Source: a virus. From it: DNA of 22,549 nt. Shown here one piece after another: positions 1 to 6,236 of this stretch (positions are counted from its first letter, which is position 1; every line of letters starts with the position of its first letter). The notes under the pieces are model-generated. The model searched no databases and was not told the origin of the DNA. It saw nothing but the letters and a program-made list of their open reading frames with translations. The stretch is from positions 1-22,549 of IMG/VR virus record IMGVR_UViG_3300007346_000276; one strand, written 5' to 3'. The position numbers were made by a program, and so were the translations under genes.

Positions 1-723
1 AGTTAAATTTTGTACATAATCTCCTGTTGTATTAGTTCCTAAAGCAGCAGTATTTAAAGTTGCAAGAGATCCTAATCCTAAAGTCGTTCTTTGGGCTGCA
101 GCATCTGCATCATCTAATAATGCTTTACCTGCAGTTGTTAAATCAAAAGTTCCTGCAGTTCCTGACCCTGTAAATTGAATACCTTTATCTGCTGCTGAAG
201 TTAATCCTCCAATTGCAGCAAGGTCTGCGTCTAGTCTTGCATTATCTACGGTTCCACTTGCAAGGTTACTTGCATTTAAATTTGTTAAATTAGCACCGCT
301 GATTGCTGGTAAAGTAGCTGGAAATCTTGCGTCAGGTACCGTGCCTGAAGCTAAATTTGTAGCATTTAAATTTGTTAAGTTAGATCCATTGTTTGCAACA
401 ATGTTTCCACTTGAATCAAGGATAACGGCTTTGGATGCTGGAAGGGTACAAAATACATTTTTAGTTCCTCCAGTAAATACTACTGGAGAATCACTGTTAG
501 ATGAAGAAATAATTGTATCTCTTGATAAAGTACCTGCACCAACTGTTCCTAAACCAACTTCAAATTCACCGTTACTATTAACGATTGCATAATAAGTTTC
601 GTTTGTATTTCCAATCGCAGATGAAAAAGTTTCAAAACCAGATACTGCACCATCTAGGGTAAATGTACCCGTGCCTGTTGTAGCCGAAGTTTCTTTTACT
701 CTATCATTTACTACCAAAGCCAT
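1..723 (-). CDS. Tail fibre protein, N-terminal part (runs off left edge)
   Basis: This open frame of 241 codons starts at ATG 723 after a GGAGG site and is still open at base 1, so the C-terminus lies outside the window. Residues 1-50 ([12 protein letters not shown], then [21 protein letters not shown], then ETYYAIV) are the type of N-terminal module found on tail fibre or tail appendage proteins of many marine phages, thought to attach the fibre to the virion. From about residue 130 there is a 30-residue repeat with cores [15 protein letters not shown] and [15 protein letters not shown], then Ala/Gly/Thr-rich sequence typical of elongated trimeric fibres. It probably forms the receptor-binding appendage. 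The fibre class is clear; the receptor and the tip are not visible. Confidence 0.8.
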   Translation of the reverse strand, partial: MALVVNDRVKETSATTGTGTFTLDGAVSGFETFSSAIGNTNETYYAIVNSNGEFEVGLGTVGAGTLSRDTIISSSNSDSPVVFTGGTKNVFCTLPASKAVILDSSGNIVANNGSNLTNLNATNLASGTVPDARFPATLPAISGANLTNLNASNLASGTVDNARLDADLAAIGGLTSAADKGIQFTGSGTAGTFDLTTAGKALLDDADAAAQRTTLGLGSLATLNTAALGTNTTGDYVQNLT

Positions 724-736
724 TGTTTAATCCTCC

Positions 737-1180
737 TTACGATATTCTTATAATCGCTTGTGTATCGTTTGCATCAGGGAACTGAATTGTAAAAGTTCCT
801 GCTGTTGCTGTTTTATCTCCTCCAAAATCTAAAACTGCGACTGATGGATCACCAGTTGCTGTGTCATTATAAATTAATGCACCTCTTGCAGTTAAAGTAA
901 CTCCAGTAAAGGATAAGTCATCAAAATCAACAAAAGCTGTTGTTCCGTTAACTGATACTAAAGCATTAACTAATGTTCCGCCACCTGCAACATACTGACC
1001 AGTATCACCAACTTGTCCTGTGATACCAACTGCGTATGAAGTAGTGTCTGCACCAATAGATGCAGTGTTATCGTATAATGCTAGTTTAAAAGTGTTACCT
1101 GTTGAAGGTGTAAAATCATGCACGCCTTCCAGAATTTCTTCTTTAAAAGTATTGCATATTGCGTTTGTTGTAATTGCCAT
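737..1180 (-). CDS. Conserved virion-associated protein upstream of the tail fibre
   Basis: This 147-aa protein starts at ATG 1180 behind AAGGAG. It is rich in Gly, Thr, Val and Asp, has no membrane segment or Cys pair, and looks all-beta. The N-terminus MAITTNAICNTFKEEILEGVHDF and the segment NTFKLALYDN are conserved in many uncultured marine phage genomes, normally beside tail-fibre or adaptor genes. No enzymatic motif is visible. The position, 13 bp from the fibre gene and directly after the adaptor gene, suggests a tail or appendage structural protein. Family membership is from memory; the structural role is inferred from context. Confidence 0.7.
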   Translation of the reverse strand: MAITTNAICNTFKEEILEGVHDFTPSTGNTFKLALYDNTASIGADTTSYAVGITGQVGDTGQYVAGGGTLVNALVSVNGTTAFVDFDDLSFTGVTLTARGALIYNDTATGDPSVAVLDFGGDKTATAGTFTIQFPDANDTQAIIRIS

Positions 1181-1203
1181 TTTGTAGCTCCTTATTTAAT
1201 AGT

Positions 1204-1857
1204 TTATGGAGATGGACTAGGCACTTTAATCCTAGGCACTCCATCTGAATATTCATCTCTTCTTCGTCTTCCCATTTGCTGTAAAGCAAAAAGTTGTACT
1301 TCCTCATCATACTTTGTTTTATAGAGATTGTACATATCTGCAGGGCCTTTTAGATATGAAAAAGCCTCTGTTAAAACCCCATGTAATAACATTGATTCCT
1401 GATATTGTGCCAAATAAGTATTATTAGTTGACGTAAAATGAGGTGGATCAATGATGTAATTTAATTGCACTTGATAAGCCTGATCAGGAGTAGGTGCAAC
1501 TAAAAATGTATTTTCATTCCAGTTTGCATAATAAAGTGGCAATCCTGTAGAGCCATTATTATTGTATTCTGAAATAAAACTCGTATCTCTTTTTTCTAAA
1601 AACGTTCTGTTTCCAGATCCATCAATAACTTGAACTGATCTGATTATAATTTCATCTCCTGGTCTATTAATATATCTTTGACCTGTTACAAAATTAGCCG
1701 TCGCATATTTTCTTAAATCATCATAATCCACTTTATTAGCAACATCGAGTTCAATAATTCTAATAAATTGATCTAATAAACTATCTGATAAAACATTAGA
1801 ATCTACTTCTGTGTAATTTCTAACTTGAGTTAAAAAATTTGCGTAAGTTATAGCCAT
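1204..1857 (-). CDS. Head-tail adaptor protein (SU10-adaptor-like)
   Basis: This 217-aa protein begins MAITYANFLTQVRNYTEVD and has a helical N-terminus, a beta middle (residues about 60-135, including RSVQVIDGSG and LEKRDTSFISEYN) and a helical C-terminal part (HGVLTEAFSYLKGP). This matches the layout of the phage SU10-type adaptor family, which forms the ring under the portal in short-tailed phages. The C-terminus is basic, then Pro/Ser-rich. The start shares one base (TAATG) with the stop of the gene before it, so translation is probably coupled. The adaptor call rests on remembered family resemblance and on the neck-gene neighbourhood. Confidence 0.72.
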   Translation of the reverse strand: MAITYANFLTQVRNYTEVDSNVLSDSLLDQFIRIIELDVANKVDYDDLRKYATANFVTGQRYINRPGDEIIIRSVQVIDGSGNRTFLEKRDTSFISEYNNNGSTGLPLYYANWNENTFLVAPTPDQAYQVQLNYIIDPPHFTSTNNTYLAQYQESMLLHGVLTEAFSYLKGPADMYNLYKTKYDEEVQLFALQQMGRRRRDEYSDGVPRIKVPSPSP

Positions 1858-2216
1858 TATGATATTACCACTGTTACTTGACCCGCTAGGGAGTTTATAT
1901 TTCTTCTTCTATTTTGTTCTGATCCATCATCAGGTTGCATGCCATTCGATTCAAAAGCAAAATCCCCTGGTAACGTTAAACTTACGGTTGTAAAGTTTTT
2001 ACCACCAGAATTAATATTAAAATCTTGTGCTCTTGAATTTTGTAAAGCAATAGCATCCGCAGTTACTTTTTTACGTCTAATTTGAGGATGTTTAGATTCA
2101 TATTCAGATATATGAACAAGTGAACCATTCCATTCTCTAACCATTTCTACATAGGGAAATGCCTGACCTGAACGATCAGATATTGCCATAGATCTTTTTC
2201 CTCTAGCCCAAGCCAT
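1857..2216 (-). CDS. Conserved neck/structural protein of unknown function
   Basis: This 119-aa protein has a diagnostic N-terminal stretch (AISDRSGQAFPYVEMVREWNG, then HISEYESKHPQ) that recurs in short-tailed marine phages beside the adaptor gene. The C-terminal half (residues 65-119) is beta-like, with GKNFTTVSLTLPGDFAF and GQVTVVIS. There is no membrane segment and no obvious catalytic motif. It overlaps both neighbours by one base. The position between two neck proteins suggests a connector component or an assembly factor, which is an inference from gene order only. Confidence 0.68.
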   Translation of the reverse strand: MAWARGKRSMAISDRSGQAFPYVEMVREWNGSLVHISEYESKHPQIRRKKVTADAIALQNSRAQDFNINSGGKNFTTVSLTLPGDFAFESNGMQPDDGSEQNRRRNINSLAGQVTVVIS

Positions 2217-2911
2217 TATACACCATCTCCAAAATAAGTTTGTGGCGAAATATACAAAGATGTTCTTGATCCATCTTCATCTAACGCTCTTTTCATTTCA
2301 TCTTCATATGCTAATTTTAACATTTGAGATCGGTCAATTGCATATTGAAAAGATAAATAATAAGCTAGCCCTGCTACCATACAAGGTAAAAATCTATAAA
2401 CTGCATCTGGATTATTAGAATAAGCTCCAGCATCTTCAATTCTTTTAACCACATAATATTTTAAATAAGTGTACGTATTTAAATCAGGTGCCTGATATAA
2501 ATAAATTTTAGGAGTGGTTAATCTAGAAACATAATATTGTGACGGTTGGCCAACAGAAAGTTTATTAGGAAGAGCAGCATAAGCAGATCTATCTATTTTA
2601 GTTAAAGATACATCTTGAGTATTTATCGTATCACTTCCTCCGCCTGTAGATGAAACAAATGCTTCTAACACATCGGAAACATCACTCGCCACTGTGTACT
2701 CAGCTTGTCCTGATACTAAAGCTACTTCATCTAATTCTATTTTCCAAAGATGAACTCCTCTATTTCCCCATTCAGAAAATAATATATTAAGATTTCTTCT
2801 AGCTCGTTTTAAATCATTCCCTGAATTAGGTCTTAATCCGCATCTGTTAAATGCTTCATCAATAACTTCTTCAATGGTTAAATTAAATGATGTAGTTCCT
2901 GATGTTGCCAT
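2216..2911 (-). CDS. Head-tail connector / neck protein
   Basis: This 231-aa protein opens with MATSGTTSFNLTIEEVIDEAFNRCG and continues with RARRNLNILFSEWGNRGVHLWKIE, a beta segment (residues about 60-140) and a helical C-terminus containing FLPCMVAGLAYYLS and LAYEDEMKRALDEDGSR. This combination is characteristic of a widespread family annotated as connector, tail-tubular-like or virion structural protein in podovirus-like phages, usually next to the adaptor. The start is the one-base TAATG overlap with the preceding gene. The exact ring it forms (second adaptor or nozzle) cannot be decided from sequence. Confidence 0.7.
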   Translation of the reverse strand: MATSGTTSFNLTIEEVIDEAFNRCGLRPNSGNDLKRARRNLNILFSEWGNRGVHLWKIELDEVALVSGQAEYTVASDVSDVLEAFVSSTGGGSDTINTQDVSLTKIDRSAYAALPNKLSVGQPSQYYVSRLTTPKIYLYQAPDLNTYTYLKYYVVKRIEDAGAYSNNPDAVYRFLPCMVAGLAYYLSFQYAIDRSQMLKLAYEDEMKRALDEDGSRTSLYISPQTYFGDGV

Positions 2912-3300
2912 TAAATTAATCCTTTATAATAATTCATCATTCCACCTTCTGATTTTTTTGCAAAGGTTGATACATTAGTAGGTTTAGGACCTACATTCCC
3001 TGCAGCTCTTTTTCTTGCAACAGCAGAACGCTTTTGTGCTTTTGTCATACGTGCAGCTTTTGCGGCAGGAACACATTTTGGGTAACTTCTTTTTGATCCA
3101 GTTGCTGATTTTCTTCCACATTCTTTATAACCTCCACCTTTTTTAGGAGCTGATATATCAACCCATTTTTCTTGAAACCATTTAGTTAGTCCTCCACTTT
3201 TCATACCAGTAGCAGGAACACAATTAGGAACCATTTTGTTTCCTTTCTTTTTCATTCCTTTTTGAACATAACCTTCCCAACATGTACCTCTTTTACTCAT
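2911..3300 (-). CDS. Small basic Cys-containing protein with DYYKG-type C-terminal tail
   Basis: This 129-aa, strongly basic protein has two related Cys segments: GTCWEGYVQKGMKKKGNK followed by MVPNCVPATG, and YKECGRKSATG followed by YPKCVPAAKAARM. Between them lies LTKWFQEKWVDISAPKKGG. I recall the W-EKWVD plus CGR plus YPKC arrangement from marine phages and giant viruses, but cannot name the family with certainty. Four Cys suggest metal binding or disulphides. The C-terminus reads EGGMMNYYKGLI, matching the ends of the next two genes. One-base overlaps join it to both neighbours. It could be a packaged nucleic-acid-binding protein, an inference from charge only. Confidence 0.68.
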   Translation of the reverse strand: MSKRGTCWEGYVQKGMKKKGNKMVPNCVPATGMKSGGLTKWFQEKWVDISAPKKGGGYKECGRKSATGSKRSYPKCVPAAKAARMTKAQKRSAVARKRAAGNVGPKPTNVSTFAKKSEGGMMNYYKGLI

Positions 3301-3527
3301 TACAAAATATCCTTATAGTAATCATTCTTACTCATAAAGCCACCCATACTTTTTTTATAAATGTCTTTATGAATCTCTCTTGTTTCTTTTTTAGCTTGTT
3401 CAAAAGCAGAGTCCTTTGACATGTTTACACTCATCTCATCATAAAGTTTTTTAAAAGTGCTTTGAACTTTTTTAGAAGCACCAGGGAAAGCTTTTTTAGC
3501 CATATCTAAAATAAGTCTTCCAGCCAT
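3300..3527 (-). CDS. Small helical protein of unknown function, shared C-terminal tail
   Basis: This 75-aa protein is highly charged and predicted helical over residues 5-58 (LILDMAKKAFPGASKKVQ, then KKLYDEMSVNMSKDSAFEQA). The end, MGGFMSKNDYYKDIL, resembles those of the genes on either side (NYYKGLI and DYYKGMI). It has no signal peptide, membrane segment or catalytic motif. It overlaps the genes on both sides by one base in the TAATG form, so the three proteins are probably made from one message in similar amounts. I do not recognise a named family. Confidence 0.6.
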   Translation of the reverse strand: MAGRLILDMAKKAFPGASKKVQSTFKKLYDEMSVNMSKDSAFEQAKKETREIHKDIYKKSMGGFMSKNDYYKDIL

Positions 3528-3859
3528 TAAATCATTCCTTTATAATAATCTTCGTAACTTTTATTAGAAACGTATTCTCCGTCACCTATTTCTGATTTAA
3601 TATATGAACCATTGTATTCTGTTCGCTTTGAATACTCTGAAGAAGTTTCAGTTTCCATTTTTGGTCTATGCATTTTAGCATGATCCATAATGGTTCCTTT
3701 AGAAGCTTTCTTTGGTCCCCAGTCTTTTCTTTTTACTCCAGATGGATCTTTTATTTTACCAGCGCATATTTTAGACGCATAAGCGTTTGCATAGGCACTT
3801 GGATATACCTTAAATTTTCGTTTTGCCGCAGCTTTGCCACGTGCACATAACTTGGTCAT
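3527..3859 (-). CDS. Small basic protein with RGKAAAKRKFKVYPSAYANA motif
   Basis: This 110-aa protein starts at ATG 3859 behind GAGGAG. Residues 4-35 carry the motif CARGKAAAKRKFKVYPSAYA followed by NAYASKICAGK, which I recognise from many marine phage and giant-virus proteins of unknown function. The two Cys flank the motif. The rest is a hydrophilic linker with KRKDWGPKKASKG, then Ser/Tyr/Glu-rich sequence, ending YEDYYKGMI. That tail resembles those of the next two genes downstream. It may be a minor virion or DNA-associated protein; nothing in the sequence proves this. Confidence 0.68.
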   Translation of the reverse strand: MTKLCARGKAAAKRKFKVYPSAYANAYASKICAGKIKDPSGVKRKDWGPKKASKGTIMDHAKMHRPKMETETSSEYSKRTEYNGSYIKSEIGDGEYVSNKSYEDYYKGMI

Positions 3860-3862
3860 ATT

Positions 3863-4021
3863 TTACTCCTCTGTAGCGGCCGCTTTGAGAGTGTCATTTC
3901 TCTCCTTTTGGCGGTTGTACAACTTCTTAGATTGTACCACTTGAGGCCTGTATTTTCTAGACCTTACGTCTTTTGCGATTGGATTTTTTAGGTTTTTTAG
4001 CTTTTTGTTTTCTAGCCCCAC
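3863..4021 (-). CDS. Tiny basic protein nested in a second frame (KNPIAKDVRSRKY type)
   Basis: This 52-codon gene starts at GTG 4021, nine bases after GGAGG, and stops at 3863, just before the next gene. Its core KNLKNPIAKDVRSRKYRPQV followed by QSKKLYNRQKERND matches a small conserved protein type (KNPVAKDL-RSxKYRxxVV) seen in marine phages, so the frame is probably real despite the GTG start. Its first 65 bases overlap the MGRSQM gene in another frame. The protein is very basic, with no Cys. I infer a nucleic-acid-binding or structural role from charge only. Confidence 0.66.
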   Translation of the reverse strand: MGLENKKLKNLKNPIAKDVRSRKYRPQVVQSKKLYNRQKERNDTLKAAATEE

Positions 4022-4064
4022 GGAGTTGTCCCTCCACTTGTTTGGTCATTTGTGATCTTCCCAT
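3957..4064 (-). CDS. Tiny basic protein, MGRSQM type
   Basis: This 35-codon gene begins at ATG 4064 in a TAATG junction with the stop of the endolysin gene and ends at TAG 3957-3959. The start MGRSQMTKQVEGQLRGARKQ recalls a family of short marine-phage proteins beginning MGRSQMxxQL. The C-terminal half is almost all Lys and Arg (KAKKPKKSNRKRRKV). An in-frame ATG two codons upstream would add MV, but the TAATG coupling favours the position given. It overlaps the next gene in a different frame. Function unknown; a DNA- or RNA-binding or packaged peptide is possible. Confidence 0.6.
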   Translation of the reverse strand: MGRSQMTKQVEGQLRGARKQKAKKPKKSNRKRRKV

Positions 4065-4522
4065 TACCATGGTTTATACCTCGTTTTTTTGTTTTCGTCT
4101 TTATAAGCCAATAAATTCTGTTTTCTATTTTCATTTCCATTGTAAGATATATGCACCCAACCTGAATCTGGTTCTCCGTCTTTATAGAACTCTAATATTA
4201 ATTGATCGTATTCTAGGTTGTGTCTAATCCATTCAGCAAGTTCTTTATTATCAACTCCTGGCACTTCTATATCTGCGGCTTTTCCCTCGGTATGCTGTGA
4301 ATCAATACTGCTTCCAATGGCTATGCATAATTCTGCAGATCTATATCCAGAAGAAACAATAACTGGTTTATCAAAATTAGAACGTATAGGTTGTAATACA
4401 TTCATGCATAATTCTTTTAAATTATCAATTTGACCTGGAGAAGGGTTGTTTGAAATTCCTCTTCTTTCGGCTGTTTGTGATTTAGTTAATTCGGATAAAT
4501 TAAAATTAGCTGAAAGTTTCAT
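4064..4522 (-). CDS. Endolysin, peptidase M15 (VanY/D-Ala-D-Ala carboxypeptidase type)
   Basis: This 152-aa protein has the hallmarks of the M15_3 zinc peptidase family: ELTKSQTA near residue 11, SSGYRSAELC at 57-66, the zinc motif SQHTEGKAADIE with H77 and D84, and GWVHISYN with H124 as third ligand. Such enzymes cut peptidoglycan stem peptides and serve as phage endolysins. It has no signal peptide, so release to the cell wall would need a holin. The full-length domain is present with no added binding domain. Its start overlaps the preceding tiny gene by four bases (ATGA). The small lipoprotein and membrane protein genes just upstream support a lysis cluster. Confidence 0.88.
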   Translation of the reverse strand: MKLSANFNLSELTKSQTAERRGISNNPSPGQIDNLKELCMNVLQPIRSNFDKPVIVSSGYRSAELCIAIGSSIDSQHTEGKAADIEVPGVDNKELAEWIRHNLEYDQLILEFYKDGEPDSGWVHISYNGNENRKQNLLAYKDENKKTRYKPW

Positions 4523-4647
4523 GATGTATATCTAAAAGGATTACAATTATCTATTGTTTCATTTGAATTTTTATCAATCTTATTACATTTGCAATCTTTT
4601 AACAAGAGACAGAAACCTTTATATACCCAATAAATACAACGTTTCAT
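4519..4647 (-). CDS. 42-aa Cys-rich small protein in the lysis cluster
   Basis: This short frame starts at ATG 4647 (ATGA overlap with the lipoprotein gene) and ends at TGA 4519 (ATGA overlap with the endolysin). The sequence begins MKRCIYWVYKGFCLLLKDCK and then CNKID, with five Cys in 42 residues and an aromatic/hydrophobic N-terminal half. Small proteins of this form (MKRxIYWxYKxxCL) recur in marine phages near lysis genes, as far as I remember. The hydrophobic stretch is too short and charged for a confident membrane segment. The tight four-base overlaps on both sides are the main support for its being expressed. Confidence 0.58.
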   Translation of the reverse strand: MKRCIYWVYKGFCLLLKDCKCNKIDKNSNETIDNCNPFRYTS

Positions 4648-4790
4648 TTTTTTATTTTAGATAAAGCTTCCGCTATAGTGTTTAATTTATTAGGATATTT
4701 TTCTTTATTTGTACAGCTTGTTGCCATTAAAAAACAAAAAATAATAATGATCCATAAAACTAGAATAGTATATTTTGGTTTTATTTTCAT
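4644..4790 (-). CDS. 48-aa small lipoprotein; o-spanin candidate
   Basis: This small gene starts at ATG 4790 (TAATG junction) and ends at TGA 4644. The protein has a short basic start (MKIKPKY), a strong hydrophobic segment (TILVLWIIIIFCFLMA) and then ATSC at residues 23-26, which fits a lipobox with Cys26 as acylation site. The mature part would be only 23 residues, Lys-rich. Its position two genes before the endolysin, after a membrane-anchored coiled-coil protein, suggests an outer-membrane spanin (Rz1-like). It lacks the Pro-richness of classic Rz1, and the lipobox lacks the usual Leu at -3, so the call is tentative. Confidence 0.6.
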   Translation of the reverse strand: MKIKPKYTILVLWIIIIFCFLMATSCTNKEKYPNKLNTIAEALSKIKK

Positions 4791-5005
4791 TAATGTCCCT
4801 CAATCTTTTCTATTCGTTTAATCCCATGTTGGTCCACATATACTTTTGCTTTCACGACAGCGCATTTGACATGAGAATTACCACTATCATTATGTCGTTC
4901 TATTTTTCTTTTCGTCTCTAGACACTCTGATAGCGATTCTTTATATGAATGTTCTATCATCTTGTCATTCAAAAATAAACATAAAGCTACAATCATTTCG
5001 ATCAT
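4790..5005 (-). CDS. Small protein of unknown function in the lysis cluster
   Basis: This 71-aa protein has a short hydrophobic start (MIEMIVALCLFLND), then a charged helical stretch (MIEHSYKESLSECLETKRKI) and a beta-like end (HVKCAVVKAKVYVDQHG). The pattern MIE-hydrophobic-EHxYxxSLSxCLxxKR is one I recall from marine phages, always as a small protein near endolysin or spanin-type genes. Two internal Cys (28 and 48) might pair if it is exported. It overlaps its two neighbours by one base each. A spanin subunit or holin regulator is possible; no direct evidence decides. Confidence 0.6.
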   Translation of the reverse strand: MIEMIVALCLFLNDKMIEHSYKESLSECLETKRKIERHNDSGNSHVKCAVVKAKVYVDQHGIKRIEKIEGH

Positions 5006-5382
5006 TAATGTTTACCATTTCCATTTGCAAATTTAATATCACGTGTTGCATCCTTTAATCTCTCAACATCTTTTTTGAGTTTTTCTATTTCTTTTTCATG
5101 CATTTCTAACATAACATTAGTGTGTAAATTTTCTTCTAATATCTTTTGTTGTTTTTCTAATTGTTTTGTTAGATATTCAATAAGCATAAACTGTTCTTGA
5201 TCAATAGGTTTTTGAACAGAAGCCTCCAGTAAATCATTTTCAAATAGTTTATTTTTAGTCTCTAATTGATTAAGTCTTTCAATAACACCAAACGCAAACC
5301 ATATTCCAGCACCTACAGCTCCAATAATGGCAATAAGATTACGTAGTGGCAGTGCCACAGATGTTGAATCACTAATCTTCAT
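5005..5382 (-). CDS. Membrane-anchored coiled-coil protein; i-spanin candidate
   Basis: This 125-aa protein has one clear transmembrane segment at residues 15-34 (LIAIIGAVGAGIWFAFGVIE), followed by heptad-rich sequence (ERLNQLETKNKLFENDLL, then LTKQLEKQQKILEENL, then EKEIEKLKKDVERLKDA). An N-terminal anchor plus periplasmic coiled coil is the layout of inner-membrane spanins, and a small lipoprotein gene lies 215 bp downstream. Similar proteins (LPLRNLI, VIERLNxLETK, VDQEQFMLxE) are common in marine phages without proven function. A holin or assembly role is not excluded. Confidence 0.65.
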   Translation of the reverse strand: MKISDSTSVALPLRNLIAIIGAVGAGIWFAFGVIERLNQLETKNKLFENDLLEASVQKPIDQEQFMLIEYLTKQLEKQQKILEENLHTNVMLEMHEKEIEKLKKDVERLKDATRDIKFANGNGKH

Positions 5383-5385
5383 CGT

Positions 5386-5583
5386 TTACCAATTACTAGT
5401 TGATTTAGTTACTTTGTGTGCTAATACTTTTCCTTTGTTAGAACCATGTTTAACAACATATCCTGAAGTACCATTTGCATTAATATCTACTTCATGTCTC
5501 GCACTAAATAATGCTTTAGCTTTAGAAAGTAATGATTGTTCTTTATTTCTGTTTTTAAATAAATGAGTAAATCTATTTATCAT
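5386..5583 (-). CDS. Small basic protein of unknown function
   Basis: This 65-aa protein begins MINRFTHLFKNRNKEQSLLS, continues KAKALFSARHEVDINANG and ends VLAHKVTKSTSNW. It is basic, has no membrane segment and no Cys, and looks like an N-terminal amphipathic helix followed by a small beta segment. It overlaps the end of the preceding gene by four bases (ATGA) and lies 3 bp from the next gene, so it belongs to the same message. I do not recognise a family. Confidence 0.55.
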   Translation of the reverse strand: MINRFTHLFKNRNKEQSLLSKAKALFSARHEVDINANGTSGYVVKHGSNKGKVLAHKVTKSTSNW

Positions 5584-6236
5584 ACATCCTCCTTTTTTAT
5601 TTCTTCCACATTATAAAACATATTATCCGTATCTTCTACTTGGAAATCAGAATCTTCTACCGACCACTCGGTAGTTTGGACATGATAGTCAGGCCAATTG
5701 TTTTTAACAGTATAATTAGAAGCATGCCAAAGAATGCGATTATTAGGCTGAATAGCAAAATTCCCGTTATCAAGTTGGATAACATGGCCACACTTATGTT
5801 CTTGAGGGATTTCACTATGTTCTGTATTAAGAATATTATTATCTGGATGCGCCCAATCAATCGTAAATAAATACGATCCATGATAAAATTTTTTATCTTT
5901 TCCAAGATATTTACCTTTGATTCCGTTTAAAAAATCAAACTGATGGACACTAGGATAATAACTAAAGCAATCCCACAGTTCCAAGGAGTCAAGCGACATA
6001 TCGGGCACTTCGGCTCTTTGTAAATGTTTTTGGAAAAAAGCTGAGATAGGCAGGCGATAGTAGACCGCACCGTTAGGGAGCATCGCGTGAAATAAGACTG
6101 CACGTCCTGGTATCGATGCAAGACCGAAGATAACTGCGTCTTCGCTTTCTCCATGATGTTTTTTAAAATCATAAAGATATTCCTTTCTTATTTGACAATA
6201 AATTGTCGGTGTATTTGCATTGAGATAAGTTGCCAT
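5580..6236 (-). CDS. Conserved marine-phage protein of unknown function (218 aa)
   Basis: This 218-aa soluble protein is rich in aromatic residues, His and Asp. Segments include AVIFGLASIPGRAVLFHAML, GAVYYRLPISAFF, LELWDCFSYYPSVHQFDFL, GSYLFTIDWAHPD, HKCGHVIQLDNGNFAIQPNN and RILWHASNY. The Trp/Asp/Asn-rich middle and end resemble a family I recall from marine phages in which the protein is always hypothetical. No nuclease, kinase or peptidase motif is evident. The acidic C-terminus contrasts with the basic neighbours. It begins directly after the stop of the DUF6321-like gene (TAAATG). A beta-sandwich binding protein is a guess. Confidence 0.65.
   Translation of the reverse strand: MATYLNANTPTIYCQIRKEYLYDFKKHHGESEDAVIFGLASIPGRAVLFHAMLPNGAVYYRLPISAFFQKHLQRAEVPDMSLDSLELWDCFSYYPSVHQFDFLNGIKGKYLGKDKKFYHGSYLFTIDWAHPDNNILNTEHSEIPQEHKCGHVIQLDNGNFAIQPNNRILWHASNYTVKNNWPDYHVQTTEWSVEDSDFQVEDTDNMFYNVEEIKKEDV

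Noticed and set aside
341-592. 83-codon open frame on the plus strand
   Set aside because: It lies inside the tail-fibre gene, which is open over the whole 1-723 stretch with a good Shine-Dalgarno and recognisable sequence; the plus frame has no family resemblance.
5657-5905. 82-codon minus frame rich in Ile and Leu, resembling a membrane protein
   Set aside because: It is a shadow frame inside the 218-aa gene; the hydrophobic look comes from AT-rich codons (ATT, TTA), and it has no clear start signal.
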